Position numbers and translations under genes: made by a program | NCBI RefSeq assembly: GCF_027270315.1 | Contig: NZ_CP114413.1 | Location: forward strand, 2,852,001 to 2,916,000 | Length of the DNA: 64,000 nt | Origin: Streptomyces cinnabarinus | Lineage (GTDB): Bacteria > Actinomycetota > Actinomycetes > Streptomycetales > Streptomycetaceae | Direction of reading: 5' to 3' | Shown: piece by piece, positions 31,440-40,247 of the stretch | How positions within the stretch are numbered: the first letter of the stretch is position 1 | How the letters are laid out: the number at the start of each line of letters is the position of its first letter | Notes under the pieces: model-generated | What the model was told of the DNA's origin: nothing | What the model saw: the letters and a program-made list of their open reading frames with translations, nothing else | Databases searched by the model: none

Positions 31440-31898
31440 TCACAGGGTGTCGAGCGCCGCGACGTACTCGTTCAGGTCACGGGCGTCCGGCAGACCGTTG
31501 ACGACGGTCCAGCGGACGACACCCTCCTTGTCGATGACGAAGGTGCCGCGCACCGCGCAGCCCTTGTCCTCGGCGAAGACGCCGTAGGCGCGGGAGACCT
31601 CGCCGTGCGGCCAGAAGTCGCTCAGCAGGGGGTACTCGAAGCCCTCCTGCTCGGCGAAGACCCGCAGGGTGGGCACGGAGTCGTTGGAGACGGCGAGCAG
31701 CTGCGTGTCGCGGTCCGCGAACCTCGGCAGGTTGTCCCGCAGCTCGCACAGCTCACCGGTGCAGACGCCGGTGAAGGCGAACGGGTAGAAGAGCAGCACG
31801 ACGTTCTTCTGGCCGCGGAAGTCGGACAGCTTCACGGTCTTGCCGTGGTTGTCCTTGAGCTCGAAGTCGGGGGCTTTGTCGCCGACCTGGATGGCCAT
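31440..31898 (-). CDS. AhpE-type peroxiredoxin
   Basis: 152 residues, matching AhpE length. Peroxidatic Cys is C46 in FYPFAFTGVCTGELC (the P-x-x-x-T-x-x-C signature), with a further Cys at 51 and one near 117 (KGCAVRG) that could resolve it. It reduces organic peroxides and peroxynitrite. ATG at 31898 gives the conserved MAIQVGDKAPDFEL start; an ATG three codons earlier (31907) sits too close to AAGGGA. Positioned between the TerD gene and DUF3052, so it may share their stress response. Confidence 0.9.
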   Translation of the reverse strand: MAIQVGDKAPDFELKDNHGKTVKLSDFRGQKNVVLLFYPFAFTGVCTGELCELRDNLPRFADRDTQLLAVSNDSVPTLRVFAEQEGFEYPLLSDFWPHGEVSRAYGVFAEDKGCAVRGTFVIDKEGVVRWTVVNGLPDARDLNEYVAALDTL

Positions 31899-31970
31899 TT
31901 CCGGCATGTCCCTTCGATGGGGCTGTTCGGGTGGTCGCAACCACCCTACGCAGTGATCGCGAAGGGCCCG

Positions 31971-32000
31971 CGGACGGGCTGACCGAAGTCAGCCCGTCCG
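31971..32000. terminator. Terminator after DUF3052
   Basis: CGGACGGGCTGAC (31971-31983) and GTCAGCCCGTCCG (31988-32000) form a 13-pair stem with a CGAA tetraloop, directly after the leftward DUF3052 gene. Confidence 0.87.
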
Positions 32001-32017
32001 GTGTGTCCGGGGGAGGG

Positions 32018-32458
32018 TCACTTCTTGGCGGACTTCGCCGCCTTCGGCGTCACCAGACGGCTGCCGCTCCAGTCCTTGCCGACGCTGACGCTCTTGGACG
32101 CGGACAGTCCGGCCGTCGTGGCGGCTTCGGAGATGTCGCTCGGCTCGACGTAGCCGTCGCGTCCGGTCTTCGGCGTCAGCAGCAGGATCGAGCCGCCTTC
32201 CTCGATGTACGTGGTGGCGTCCACCAGCGCATCCGTCAGGTCGCCGTCGTCGTCGCGGAACCACAGCACCACGGCATCGGCGACGTCGTCGTAGTCCTCG
32301 TCCACGAGGTCGCTGCCGATGACTTCCTCAATGGCCTCGCGGAGTTCCTGGTCTACGTCTTCGTCGTAGCCGATCTCCTGGACCACCTGCTCGGGCTGGA
32401 AACCCAGCCTGACGGCAGGGTTGGTCCGCTCCTCCGCGTGGTCCGCGGTCGCGCTCAC
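32018..32458 (-). CDS. DUF3052 protein
   Basis: 146 residues, strongly acidic (GYDEDVDQELREAIEE, VDEDYDDVADAVVLWFRDDDGDL), with a basic Ser/Lys tail. This is the actinobacterial DUF3052 family, of unknown role, usually next to aceE as here. The GTG at 32458 follows AGGAGG by six bases, better than the ATG six codons upstream. It diverges from aceE. Confidence 0.88.
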   Translation of the reverse strand: MSATADHAEERTNPAVRLGFQPEQVVQEIGYDEDVDQELREAIEEVIGSDLVDEDYDDVADAVVLWFRDDDGDLTDALVDATTYIEEGGSILLLTPKTGRDGYVEPSDISEAATTAGLSASKSVSVGKDWSGSRLVTPKAAKSAKK

Positions 32459-32845
32459 GGGTTGCCTCCTGATCATGTCTTCGGGAATAACTCAGCCGCG
32501 CGCGTGCGCGTGGCGTTGGCCGTAGTCCACACGGGCGGGGCGGATCGCGCAAGTACCCGGCCGTTCAGACCGCCGAAACGGTGACGTTCCGGGCTGTGTC
32601 ACCGCAACTGCCGTCATGGCGTCACACCCCAAGGTGACACACGCCACACCGTTCTGCCCTCTTTGCGCTTTTGGGAACCCTCCGGGGGGACCAGGCTTGG
32701 ATTACCTCGCAGTAGAGATGACGTTTGGCGCCCCGAGGTACACGATGGGGAACGGCGCAGACAGAGCAAAACCCCAGAAACAAGCCTCGAAGCACAAGCC
32801 CGAAGCAAGCCCCGAGAACCAGCCCTCTGACAGGTAAGGAACAGC
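32459..32845. promoter_or_regulatory. Divergent control region of DUF3052 and aceE
   Basis: 387 bases without a gene. It holds three GTGTCAC/GTGACAC-type motifs at about 32595-32640; one, GTGACACACGCCAC (32634-32647), fits the GTG-N6-GNCAC pattern reported for Streptomyces Crp. No clear -35/-10 pair was recognised for aceE. The 32720-32840 part is purine-rich leader. Confidence 0.35.
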
Positions 32846-35593
32846 GTGGCTTCCGGATCCGATCGCAACCCGATCATCATTGGCGGCCTTCCGAGTCAGG
32901 TTCCTGACTTCGATCCCGAGGAGACCCAGGAGTGGCTCGACTCCCTCGACGCCGCCGTGGACGAGCGCGGCCGCGAGCGGGCCCGCTACCTGATGCTCCG
33001 GCTGATCGAGCGGGCCCGCGAGAAGCGCGTGGCCGTGCCCGAGATGCGCAGCACGGACTACGTCAACACGATCGCGACCAAGGACGAGCCGTTCTTCCCC
33101 GGCAACGAGGAGATCGAGCGCAAGATCCTCAACGCGACCCGCTGGAACGCGGCGGTGATGGTGTCGAGGGCCCAGCGTCCCGGCATCGGCGTCGGCGGGC
33201 ACATCGCCACCTTCGCCTCCTCCGCCTCCCTGTACGACGTGGGCTTCAATCACTTCTTCCGGGGCAAGGACGAGGGCGACGGCGGCGACCAGGTCTTCTT
33301 CCAGGGGCACGCCTCTCCGGGCATCTACGCCCGCGCCTTCCTGCTGGACCGGCTCAGCGAGCAGAACCTGGACGCGTTCCGGCAGGAGAAGTCCAAGGCG
33401 CCGTACGGCCTGTCCTCGTACCCGCATCCGCGGCTGATGCCGGACTTCTGGGAGTTCCCGACGGTGTCGATGGGCCTCGGCCCGATCGGTGCGATCTTCC
33501 AGGCGCGGATGAACCGGTACATGGAGGCGCGGGGGATCGCGGACACCTCCAAGTCGCAGGTGTGGGCGTTCCTCGGCGACGGCGAGATGGACGAGCCGGA
33601 GTCGCTCGGCCAGCTGTCCATCGCCGCGCGGGAGGGCCTGGACAACCTCACCTTCGTGGTGAACTGCAACCTCCAGCGGCTCGATGGTCCGGTGCGCGGC
33701 AACGGCAAGATCATCCAGGAGCTGGAGTCGCAGTTCCGGGGTGCCGGCTGGAACGTCATCAAGCTGGTGTGGGACCGCACCTGGGACCCGCTGCTGGCCC
33801 AGGACCGGGACGGCGTGCTGGTCAACAAGATGAACACCACGCCGGACGGGCAGTTCCAGACCTACGCCACCGAGTCCGGTTCGTACATCCGCGATCACTT
33901 CTTCGGTGACGACCACCGGCTGCGGGCGATGGTCGAGGGCATGAGCGACGACCAGATCCTGCACCTGGGGCGCGGTGGTCACGACCACAAGAAGATCTTC
34001 GCGGCGTTCTCGGCGGCCAAGGCGCACAAGGGCCAGCCGACGGTGATCCTGGCCAAGACGATCAAGGGCTGGACGCTCGGTCCCAACTTCGAGGGCCGCA
34101 ACGCCACGCACCAGATGAAGAAGCTGACGGTCGACGACCTCAAGCGCTTCCGCGACCGGCTGCACCTGCCGATCTCCGACAAGGAGCTGGAGTCCGGCGC
34201 GCCGCCGTACTACCACCCCGGGCGGGACACCGAGGAGATCCAGTACATGCACGACCGCCGCAACGCGCTGGGCGGGTATGTCCCGACCCGTGTGGTGCGG
34301 GCGAAGCCGTTGGCGCTGCCCGACGAGAAGACGTACGCGACCGTGAAGAAGGGCTCAGGTCAGCAGTCCATCGCGACGACCATGGCCTTTGTCCGGCTGC
34401 TCAAGGACCTCATGCGGGACAAGGAGATCGGCAAGCGGTTCGTGCTGATCGCGCCGGACGAGTACCGCACGTTCGGCATGGACTCCTTCTTCCCGAGCGC
34501 GAAGATCTACAACCCGCTCGGGCAGCAGTACGAGTCGGTGGACCGTGAGCTGCTGCTGGCGTACAAGGAGGCGCCGAACGGGCAGATGCTGCACGACGGC
34601 ATCTCGGAGGCGGGCTGCACGGCCTCGCTGATCGCGGCGGGTTCGGCGTACGCCACGCACGGCGAGCCGCTGATCCCGGTCTACGTCTTCTACTCGATGT
34701 TCGGTTTCCAGCGCACCGGCGACCAGTTCTGGCAGATGGCGGACCAGCTCAGCCGTGGTTTCGTGCTCGGCGCGACCGCGGGCCGCACGACTCTGACCGG
34801 TGAGGGGCTCCAGCACGCGGACGGCCACTCCCAGCTGCTGGCCTCGACGAACCCGGGCTGTGTGGCCTACGACCCGGCCTTCTCCTTCGAGATCGCGCAC
34901 ATCGTGCAGGACGGTCTGCGCCGGATGTACGGCCCGACCGCGGACGGCAAGCCCGGCGAGGACGTCTTCTACTACCTCACCGTCTACAACGAGCCGATCC
35001 AGCACCCGGCCGAGCCGGAGAACGTGGACGTCGAGGGCATCCTCAAGGGCATCCACCGCTTCAGCGAGGGCACCGCGGGCTCGATCCCGGCGCAGATCAT
35101 GGCGTCCGGGGTGGCGGTGCCGTGGGCGGTCGAGGCGCAGCGGATCCTCGCCGAGGAGTGGAACGTGAAGGCCGACATCTGGTCGGCGACCTCCTTCAAC
35201 GAGCTGCGGCGCGAGGCCGTGACCTGCGAGGAGCACAACCTGCTGCACCCCGAGGAGGAGCAGCGGGTGCCGTACGTGACCCGCAAGCTGTCCGGCGCTC
35301 AGGGGCCGTTCGTGGCCGTCTCCGACTGGATGCGGTCGGTTCCGGACCAGATCGCGCGGTGGGTGCCGGGCACCTACCAGTCGCTGGGCGCGGACGGCTT
35401 CGGCTTCGCGGACACCCGTGGCGCGGCCCGCCGGTTCTTCCACATCGACGCCCAGTCGATCGTGCTGGCGGTGCTCACGGAGCTGGCCAAGGAGGGGAAG
35501 GTGGACCGTTCGGCGCTGAAGCAGGCGATCGACCGGTACCAGTTGCTGGATGTGTCGGCGGCGGACCCGGGCGCGGCAGGCGGCGACGCGTAG
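32846..35593 (+). CDS. aceE: Pyruvate dehydrogenase E1 component, homodimeric
   Basis: 915 residues, the length of the single-chain E1 of gamma-proteobacteria and actinobacteria. It decarboxylates pyruvate with thiamine diphosphate and passes acetyl groups to E2 lipoate, giving acetyl-CoA. Visible landmarks: GGHIATFASSASLYDVGFN, the ThDP/Mg motif GDGEMDEPE (242-250) and the downstream VNCNLQRLDGPVRGNGK. The GTG at 32846 follows AAGGA. No lipoyl or E2 gene lies nearby. The adjacent peroxiredoxin and Ter genes point to a stress/redox neighbourhood rather than a pathway operon. Confidence 0.96.
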   Translation: MASGSDRNPIIIGGLPSQVPDFDPEETQEWLDSLDAAVDERGRERARYLMLRLIERAREKRVAVPEMRSTDYVNTIATKDEPFFPGNEEIERKILNATRWNAAVMVSRAQRPGIGVGGHIATFASSASLYDVGFNHFFRGKDEGDGGDQVFFQGHASPGIYARAFLLDRLSEQNLDAFRQEKSKAPYGLSSYPHPRLMPDFWEFPTVSMGLGPIGAIFQARMNRYMEARGIADTSKSQVWAFLGDGEMDEPESLGQLSIAAREGLDNLTFVVNCNLQRLDGPVRGNGKIIQELESQFRGAGWNVIKLVWDRTWDPLLAQDRDGVLVNKMNTTPDGQFQTYATESGSYIRDHFFGDDHRLRAMVEGMSDDQILHLGRGGHDHKKIFAAFSAAKAHKGQPTVILAKTIKGWTLGPNFEGRNATHQMKKLTVDDLKRFRDRLHLPISDKELESGAPPYYHPGRDTEEIQYMHDRRNALGGYVPTRVVRAKPLALPDEKTYATVKKGSGQQSIATTMAFVRLLKDLMRDKEIGKRFVLIAPDEYRTFGMDSFFPSAKIYNPLGQQYESVDRELLLAYKEAPNGQMLHDGISEAGCTASLIAAGSAYATHGEPLIPVYVFYSMFGFQRTGDQFWQMADQLSRGFVLGATAGRTTLTGEGLQHADGHSQLLASTNPGCVAYDPAFSFEIAHIVQDGLRRMYGPTADGKPGEDVFYYLTVYNEPIQHPAEPENVDVEGILKGIHRFSEGTAGSIPAQIMASGVAVPWAVEAQRILAEEWNVKADIWSATSFNELRREAVTCEEHNLLHPEEEQRVPYVTRKLSGAQGPFVAVSDWMRSVPDQIARWVPGTYQSLGADGFGFADTRGAARRFFHIDAQSIVLAVLTELAKEGKVDRSALKQAIDRYQLLDVSAADPGAAGGDA

Positions 35594-35597
35594 AGCT

Positions 35598-35644
35598 CCG
35601 CTCGCGAGCGGCTGGAGGGCCGGGGGCATCTGCCTCCCGGCCCT
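35598..35644. terminator. aceE terminator
   Basis: A palindrome CCGCTCGCGAGCGG (35598-35611) is followed by a hairpin AGGGCCGGG (35616-35624)/CCCGGCCCT (35636-35644) with an 11-base loop and a T-containing tail (TCCTCATTTC). Confidence 0.8.
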
Positions 35645-35667
35645 TCCTCATTTCCTACGATGCCGGG

Positions 35668-36423
35668 ATGAAGGAGAGAACCGCGCAGGTCCGTTGGGAA
35701 CAGCGCACGCAACAGCCGCTGATGGCGCTGGCAGTGGTGTTCGCCGTCGCGTACGCCGTGCCGATCGTGGTCACGCCGGCGGGCCCCGGGCTGGCGCGTG
35801 CGTGCACGACGGTGGAGTGGGTGGTGTGGGGGGCGTTCGCGGCGGACTACCTGGTGCGGCTGTGGCTGGCCGAGCGGCGGGTGGATTTCGTACGGCGGCA
35901 CTGGCTCGACCTGTGCGCGGTGGTGCTGCCGCTGCTGCGGCCGCTGCAGCTGCTGCGGGTGGTGTCGGCGCTGATGCTGGTGGGCCGGCGGGCGCGGATG
36001 GCCTCGCAGGTCAAGCTGACGACGTACGTGGTGGGCTCGGTCGTCGGACTGCTGATGTTCGGTTCGCTGGCGGTGTTGTCCGTGGAGCGGGACTCGCCGG
36101 ATGGGAACATCAAGACGCTGGGTGACGCGGTGTGGTGGTCCTTCACCACGATGACGACCGTGGGCTACGGCGACCACGCGCCGACCACCGGTCTGGGCCG
36201 CATACTCGCGGTGGGCCTGATGCTCTCCGGCATCGCCCTCCTCGGTGTGGTGACGGCGAACATCGCGGCGTGGTTCATCGCCCGCTTCGAGAAGGACGAC
36301 GAAGTGGAACGCCGCCAGACCCAGGCGATCCAGTCGCTGACGGAGGAGATACGCCAGCTGCGTGCGGAGGTGGCGTCCCTGTCGGAACGCTCACCGACCG
36401 GTGGGTCCGCTCCCCCGCGTTAG
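35668..36423 (+). CDS. Voltage-gated-type potassium channel
   Basis: 251 residues. About five to six membrane segments; the pore helix and filter are SFTTMTTVGYGDHAP (filter TVGYGD at about 163-168), which selects K+. The S3-S4 region has Arg-rich LLRPLQLLRVVSALMLVGRRARM, reminiscent of a voltage sensor. The C-terminal cytosolic tail (about 211-240) is a short coiled coil (EVERRQTQAIQSLTEEIRQLRAEV) that could drive tetramer assembly. No RCK domain. The ATG at 35668 is the only sensible start. Confidence 0.9.
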   Translation: MKERTAQVRWEQRTQQPLMALAVVFAVAYAVPIVVTPAGPGLARACTTVEWVVWGAFAADYLVRLWLAERRVDFVRRHWLDLCAVVLPLLRPLQLLRVVSALMLVGRRARMASQVKLTTYVVGSVVGLLMFGSLAVLSVERDSPDGNIKTLGDAVWWSFTTMTTVGYGDHAPTTGLGRILAVGLMLSGIALLGVVTANIAAWFIARFEKDDEVERRQTQAIQSLTEEIRQLRAEVASLSERSPTGGSAPPR

Positions 36424-36451
36424 CGGGGTTTCGCCGGATTCTCGGGCCGAC

Positions 36452-36480
36452 GGCGCGCTGTCCCCCTCCGGCAGCGCGCC
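36452..36480. terminator. Bidirectional terminator
   Basis: GGCGCGCTG (36452-36460) pairs with CAGCGCGCC (36472-36480) between the convergent channel and exporter genes. The remaining bases to 36622 hold a weak CGTACGG/CCGTACG dyad but no gene. Confidence 0.7.
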
Positions 36481-36622
36481 GCAGCACCGGGTGCCCTTCT
36501 GGTCGTACGGACTTGCCTGAGGAACATGCCGTACGGAGGGCTTGACCCACTGTGAACCGCGGCGCGTGCCGGGGACGAGGAATCTTTAGCTCTGTCACCC
36601 TGATAGGGGAAACAGGGCCGCG

Positions 36623-38215
36623 CTAGATGTGGGCCGCGCCCGCTCCCGCCTCGGCGTTCTCGCCGCGCTTGGTCAGGAAGGCGACCGCGACGGCCACCGC
36701 CGCGACAGCGGCCGCGACCAGGGACGCCAGGCTCATGCCGGAGATGAAGGTGTCGTGCGCGACGTCCGTGATCTTCGCGGCGATCTCCTGAGGGGTACCC
36801 GGGGCCACCGGAGCGACGCCCACCTGGACCGCCTCGGAAGCCTGTGCCTCCTGCGCCGCGGTCAGCTTCGGCAGGCCCGCGTCCGCCCAGTTCCCGGCGA
36901 AGTCGCTGTCCACCTTGGAGGCCATCACGGCACCCAGCACGGCCGTACCGAGGCTGCCGCCGATCTGCATCGCGGCCTGCTGGAGACCACCGGCGACACC
37001 GGAGAGCTCCATGGGGGCGTTGCCGACGATGACCTCGGTGGCGCCGACCATGACCGGCGCGAGACCGAGGCCGAGAAGGGCGAACCAGAGGGACATCAGG
37101 CCGCTGCCCGTGTCCGTCTCCAGCGTGGACATGCCGTACATGGCGATCGCCGTCAGTGCCATGCCGCCCGCCAGCGGGACCCGCGGGCCCAGCTTCGTGA
37201 TCATCGCGCCCGCGAGCGGCGAGCCGACGATCATCATTCCGGTGAGCGGCAGCAGGTGCAGGCCCGCGTCGATCGGGCTCATGCCGTGCACGTTCTGGAG
37301 GTAGAACGTCACGAAGAACAGGCCGCCCATGAAGGCGATGGCCATGAGGACCATCAGGACCACGCCCGCCGACAGCGCGACCGAGCGGAACAGGCCCAGC
37401 GGGATCAGCGGCTCGCGGACCTTGGTCTCCCAGAACGCGAAGAAGGCGAAGAGCGCCACCGACACGACGATGAACGTCCACGTCTGGGCGTCGCCCCAGC
37501 CCCATTCCGGTGCCTTGATGAGCGCCCACACCAGGCAGAACATCGCGGCCGAGAGCAGCGCGATGCCGAGCAGGTCGAAGGAGCGCGGGGCGTTCTCGGC
37601 GCGGTGGTCGAGCAGGATCAGCACACCGAGGACGAGGGCGAGGACACCGACCGGCACGTTGATGAAGAACACCGACTGCCAGTTGACGTGCTCGACCAGG
37701 ACACCGCCGAGGATCGGGCCGCCCGCGGTGGAGGCACCGATGACCATGCCCCAGATGCCGATCGCCATGTTGAGCTTCTCGGCCGGGAAGGTCGCCCGCA
37801 GCAGACCGAGCGCGGCCGGCATCAGCAGCGCGCCGAACAGACCCTGGAGCACCCGGAAGGCGACCACGAACCCGATGCTGCTGGACAGGCCGATCGCACC
37901 GGAGGCGGCCGCGAAGCCGACCACGCCGATGAGGAAGGTCTGCCGGTGCCCGAAGCGGTCGCCGAGCTTGCCCGCGGTGATCAGGGAGACCGCGAGCGCC
38001 AGGAAGTAACCGTTGGTGATCCACTGGACCTCGGCGAACGTGGCGCCCAGGTCCTTCTGGATGGCCGGGTTCGCGATGGCCACGATGGTGCCGTCCAGCG
38101 CCACCATCATCACGCCCACGGCGACGGTTATGAGCGTGAACCAGGGATGCCCACGAAGCCCTGAGGGCGGGACGGCGTCCTGGGGCGCCTTGTCGACGAT
38201 GGTCTGACTAGTCAT
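36623..38215 (-). CDS. MFS multidrug exporter (DHA2/EmrB type)
   Basis: 530 residues, 14 membrane helices. LDGTIVAIANPAIQKDL in helix 1 (D41) and motif A GKLGDRFGHRQTF (about 82-94) place it in the EmrB/QacA group of proton antiporters. The C-terminal tail is short. It lacks the extra winged-helix tail of the exporter at 2103. The divergent TetR gene is its likely repressor. ATG at 38215 sits six to seven bases after a TAGCCT -10, so its mRNA may be leaderless. Confidence 0.92.
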   Translation of the reverse strand: MTSQTIVDKAPQDAVPPSGLRGHPWFTLITVAVGVMMVALDGTIVAIANPAIQKDLGATFAEVQWITNGYFLALAVSLITAGKLGDRFGHRQTFLIGVVGFAAASGAIGLSSSIGFVVAFRVLQGLFGALLMPAALGLLRATFPAEKLNMAIGIWGMVIGASTAGGPILGGVLVEHVNWQSVFFINVPVGVLALVLGVLILLDHRAENAPRSFDLLGIALLSAAMFCLVWALIKAPEWGWGDAQTWTFIVVSVALFAFFAFWETKVREPLIPLGLFRSVALSAGVVLMVLMAIAFMGGLFFVTFYLQNVHGMSPIDAGLHLLPLTGMMIVGSPLAGAMITKLGPRVPLAGGMALTAIAMYGMSTLETDTGSGLMSLWFALLGLGLAPVMVGATEVIVGNAPMELSGVAGGLQQAAMQIGGSLGTAVLGAVMASKVDSDFAGNWADAGLPKLTAAQEAQASEAVQVGVAPVAPGTPQEIAAKITDVAHDTFISGMSLASLVAAAVAAVAVAVAFLTKRGENAEAGAGAAHI

Positions 38216-38221
38216 GCCCCG

Positions 38222-38280
38222 AGGCTAGTGACAGCCTCTGACAATTGACAAACCAATTCACAAGTCGGTAACTGACGGAT
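38222..38280. promoter_or_regulatory. Face-to-face overlapping promoters with operator
   Basis: Rightward TTGACA (38245-38250) with TAACTG (38269-38274) and leftward TTGTCA (38251-38246) with TAGCCT (38227-38222) share their -35 boxes. An inverted repeat AATTG-N6-CAATT (38243-38258) covers both. Each predicted start site falls on its ATG, so both messages would be leaderless. A TetR dimer here would block both genes. Confidence 0.6.
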
Positions 38281-38907
38281 ATGCAAACACTCCGCGAACG
38301 CAAGAAGCAGCGCACCCGGATCGCCCTGCTTCGCGCGGCGCTCGAACTGTTCACCACCCGCGGCTACGAGGAGACGACGGTCGACGACATCGCCGCCGCC
38401 GTCGAGGTCTCCCAGCGCACCTTCTTCCGCTACTTCGCGAACAAGGAGGAGGCTGCCCTCGCCGTGCAGGAGATGACGGAGGACTACTACGTCGAGGCCG
38501 TACGGCGGCGGCCGCCCGAGGAGGCGCCGATGGAGGCGCTGCGGCAGGCCGTGGTGGAGGGCTGGGACGGACTCAGCGAGGTCATCGAGTCGGTCGTACC
38601 GGTGGAGTTGCACCTGCGCATGTACCGGCAGGTGGAGTCGACGCCCGCGCTGCTCGCCGCGCATCTGCGGCGCTCCGCGGAGACGGAGGAGCGGATCGCG
38701 CGCGTGCTGGCCGAGCGGGAGGGCCTCGACGTGGACGCCGATCCCCGGCCGCGGCTCGCGGTGGCGGTCTTCGGCGGGGTGATGCGGGTCACCGAACGGC
38801 AGTGGAGCATGGGCGACGACTTCAGCCTGGCCGGTATCCGCGAACTGACCATCTCCTACCTGGAACAGGTAGGACCCGCGCTGACCGAGAGCTGGCGCGA
38901 CAGCTGA
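38281..38907 (+). CDS. TetR-family transcriptional repressor
   Basis: 208 residues. The N-terminal HTH is standard (ALLRAALELFTTRGYEETTVDDIAAAVEVSQRTFFRYFANKEE in outline, about 16-58). The ligand domain is not family-specific. It starts with its own ATG at 38281 with no ribosome site and shares an operator with the divergent exporter, so it is probably an autorepressor that responds to the exported compound. Confidence 0.92.
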   Translation: MQTLRERKKQRTRIALLRAALELFTTRGYEETTVDDIAAAVEVSQRTFFRYFANKEEAALAVQEMTEDYYVEAVRRRPPEEAPMEALRQAVVEGWDGLSEVIESVVPVELHLRMYRQVESTPALLAAHLRRSAETEERIARVLAEREGLDVDADPRPRLAVAVFGGVMRVTERQWSMGDDFSLAGIRELTISYLEQVGPALTESWRDS

Positions 38908-38984
38908 ACTTCCGCTAGCACGAAACGTGATCCCCGTCACTCGGTTAACGGGAGACTCGTTCGTTCTCCTAGTGTGTCCTCCCA

Positions 38985-40202
38985 GTGACTTCCTTCGACA
39001 CGCCCCCGCAACTGAACGTCTGGCGCGCGCTGCTCGCGCTGGCCGTGGTGTTCGTCATGCTGGCGACCACCGGCTGGACCGCCCTGCGCAACCAGCGCCC
39101 GACGCCCGCGCTCCAGGCCTCGCTGTCCGCCTGGGAGCACGGCCGGATCGCCGGTCACCGGCTGCCCTCCCCGGACTCCGAGCCCGCGCTGCTGTCCCGG
39201 TTCTTCGCCACGCTCACCAGCGACCAGAGCACCGCCCTGGTGCGCCGCTACCCGCTCGCGGTCGGCAACATGAACGGCGCCCCGGTGAAGCTGCGCTACC
39301 GCGCCAACCGTGTCGCACTGCTCCAGGCCCGCAAGGTCGAGCTGAAGCGCATGCACGACAAACGGCTCTCGCCCGCGGGGCAGCAGGAGGCCGGCGAGCG
39401 GATGAACCGCTACGAGGCGCTGATGAGCCCCGGCCGGCACATCCTCGCCTTCGACCCCGCGGGCTCGGGCCGGGTCGCCGAGGTCTTCGGCGATCTCGAC
39501 CGCGCCGACCGGGTCTCCGTCGTCGTCCCCGGCGTCGACACCGATCTGCTCACCTTCCAGCGCACCTACCGCAAGTACTCGGCACCGGTCGGCATGGCGC
39601 AGTCGCTGTACGCGGCCGAGCGCACCGCCGCCCCGTTCACACGCACCGCCGTGATCGCCTGGGCCGACTACACCGCGCCCGGCGGACTCGGCATCGACTC
39701 GGCCACCGCGGGCCGTGCCGCGGGCGGCGCCGTGCGGCTGAACGCGCTCGTGCGGGCGCTGCCCGGGAACGCGCCGGTGTCGCTGTTCTGCCACAGCTAC
39801 GGCTCGGTGGTGTGCGGGGTCGCCGCGCACACGACGCCGGAGCGGGTGACCGACATCGCGGTGGCCGGCAGCCCCGGGATGCGCGTCGCCAAGGCCGCCC
39901 ATCTGGGCACCTCGGCGCGGGTCTGGGCGATGCGGGACGCCGACGACTGGATCCAGGACGTGCCGAACCTGGAGCTGGGCGGGCTCGGCCATGGCGCCGA
40001 CCCGATGTCCTCGGAGTTCGGGGCGCGGGTGCTGTCGGCGGCGGACGCCGAGGGGCACAGCGGGTACTTCGAACCGGGCACGGACAGCGTGCGCAACTTC
40101 GCCGGGATCGGAGTTGGCGCGTATGACTCGGTGCGCTGCGCCGGAGATGACGAAGAATGTCGGGAGGGTTTGTCCGGCGGCGCGACGGCCGGACGCGCGT
40201 AG
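38985..40202 (+). CDS. DUF1023-type alpha/beta hydrolase, membrane-anchored
   Basis: 405 residues. An N-terminal hydrophobic segment (about 13-32) anchors or exports the protein; the hydrolase domain is C-terminal. SVVVPGVDTD, then FCHSYGSVV (nucleophile Ser near 270) and GHSGYFEPGTDS (His, about 366-377) are the actinobacterial DUF1023 landmarks. Substrate unknown, probably an ester. GTG at 38985 lacks a strong ribosome site. Confidence 0.85.
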   Translation: MTSFDTPPQLNVWRALLALAVVFVMLATTGWTALRNQRPTPALQASLSAWEHGRIAGHRLPSPDSEPALLSRFFATLTSDQSTALVRRYPLAVGNMNGAPVKLRYRANRVALLQARKVELKRMHDKRLSPAGQQEAGERMNRYEALMSPGRHILAFDPAGSGRVAEVFGDLDRADRVSVVVPGVDTDLLTFQRTYRKYSAPVGMAQSLYAAERTAAPFTRTAVIAWADYTAPGGLGIDSATAGRAAGGAVRLNALVRALPGNAPVSLFCHSYGSVVCGVAAHTTPERVTDIAVAGSPGMRVAKAAHLGTSARVWAMRDADDWIQDVPNLELGGLGHGADPMSSEFGARVLSAADAEGHSGYFEPGTDSVRNFAGIGVGAYDSVRCAGDDEECREGLSGGATAGRA

Positions 40203-40247
40203 AGGCGCAGAAACTACGGTCTGCGCGAGGAGGCGACGGAGGAGCTC

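Noticed and set aside
35122..36423. A 433-residue version of the potassium channel
   Set aside because: The first 182 codons overlap aceE in another frame and pass through its terminator; the channel begins at 35668.
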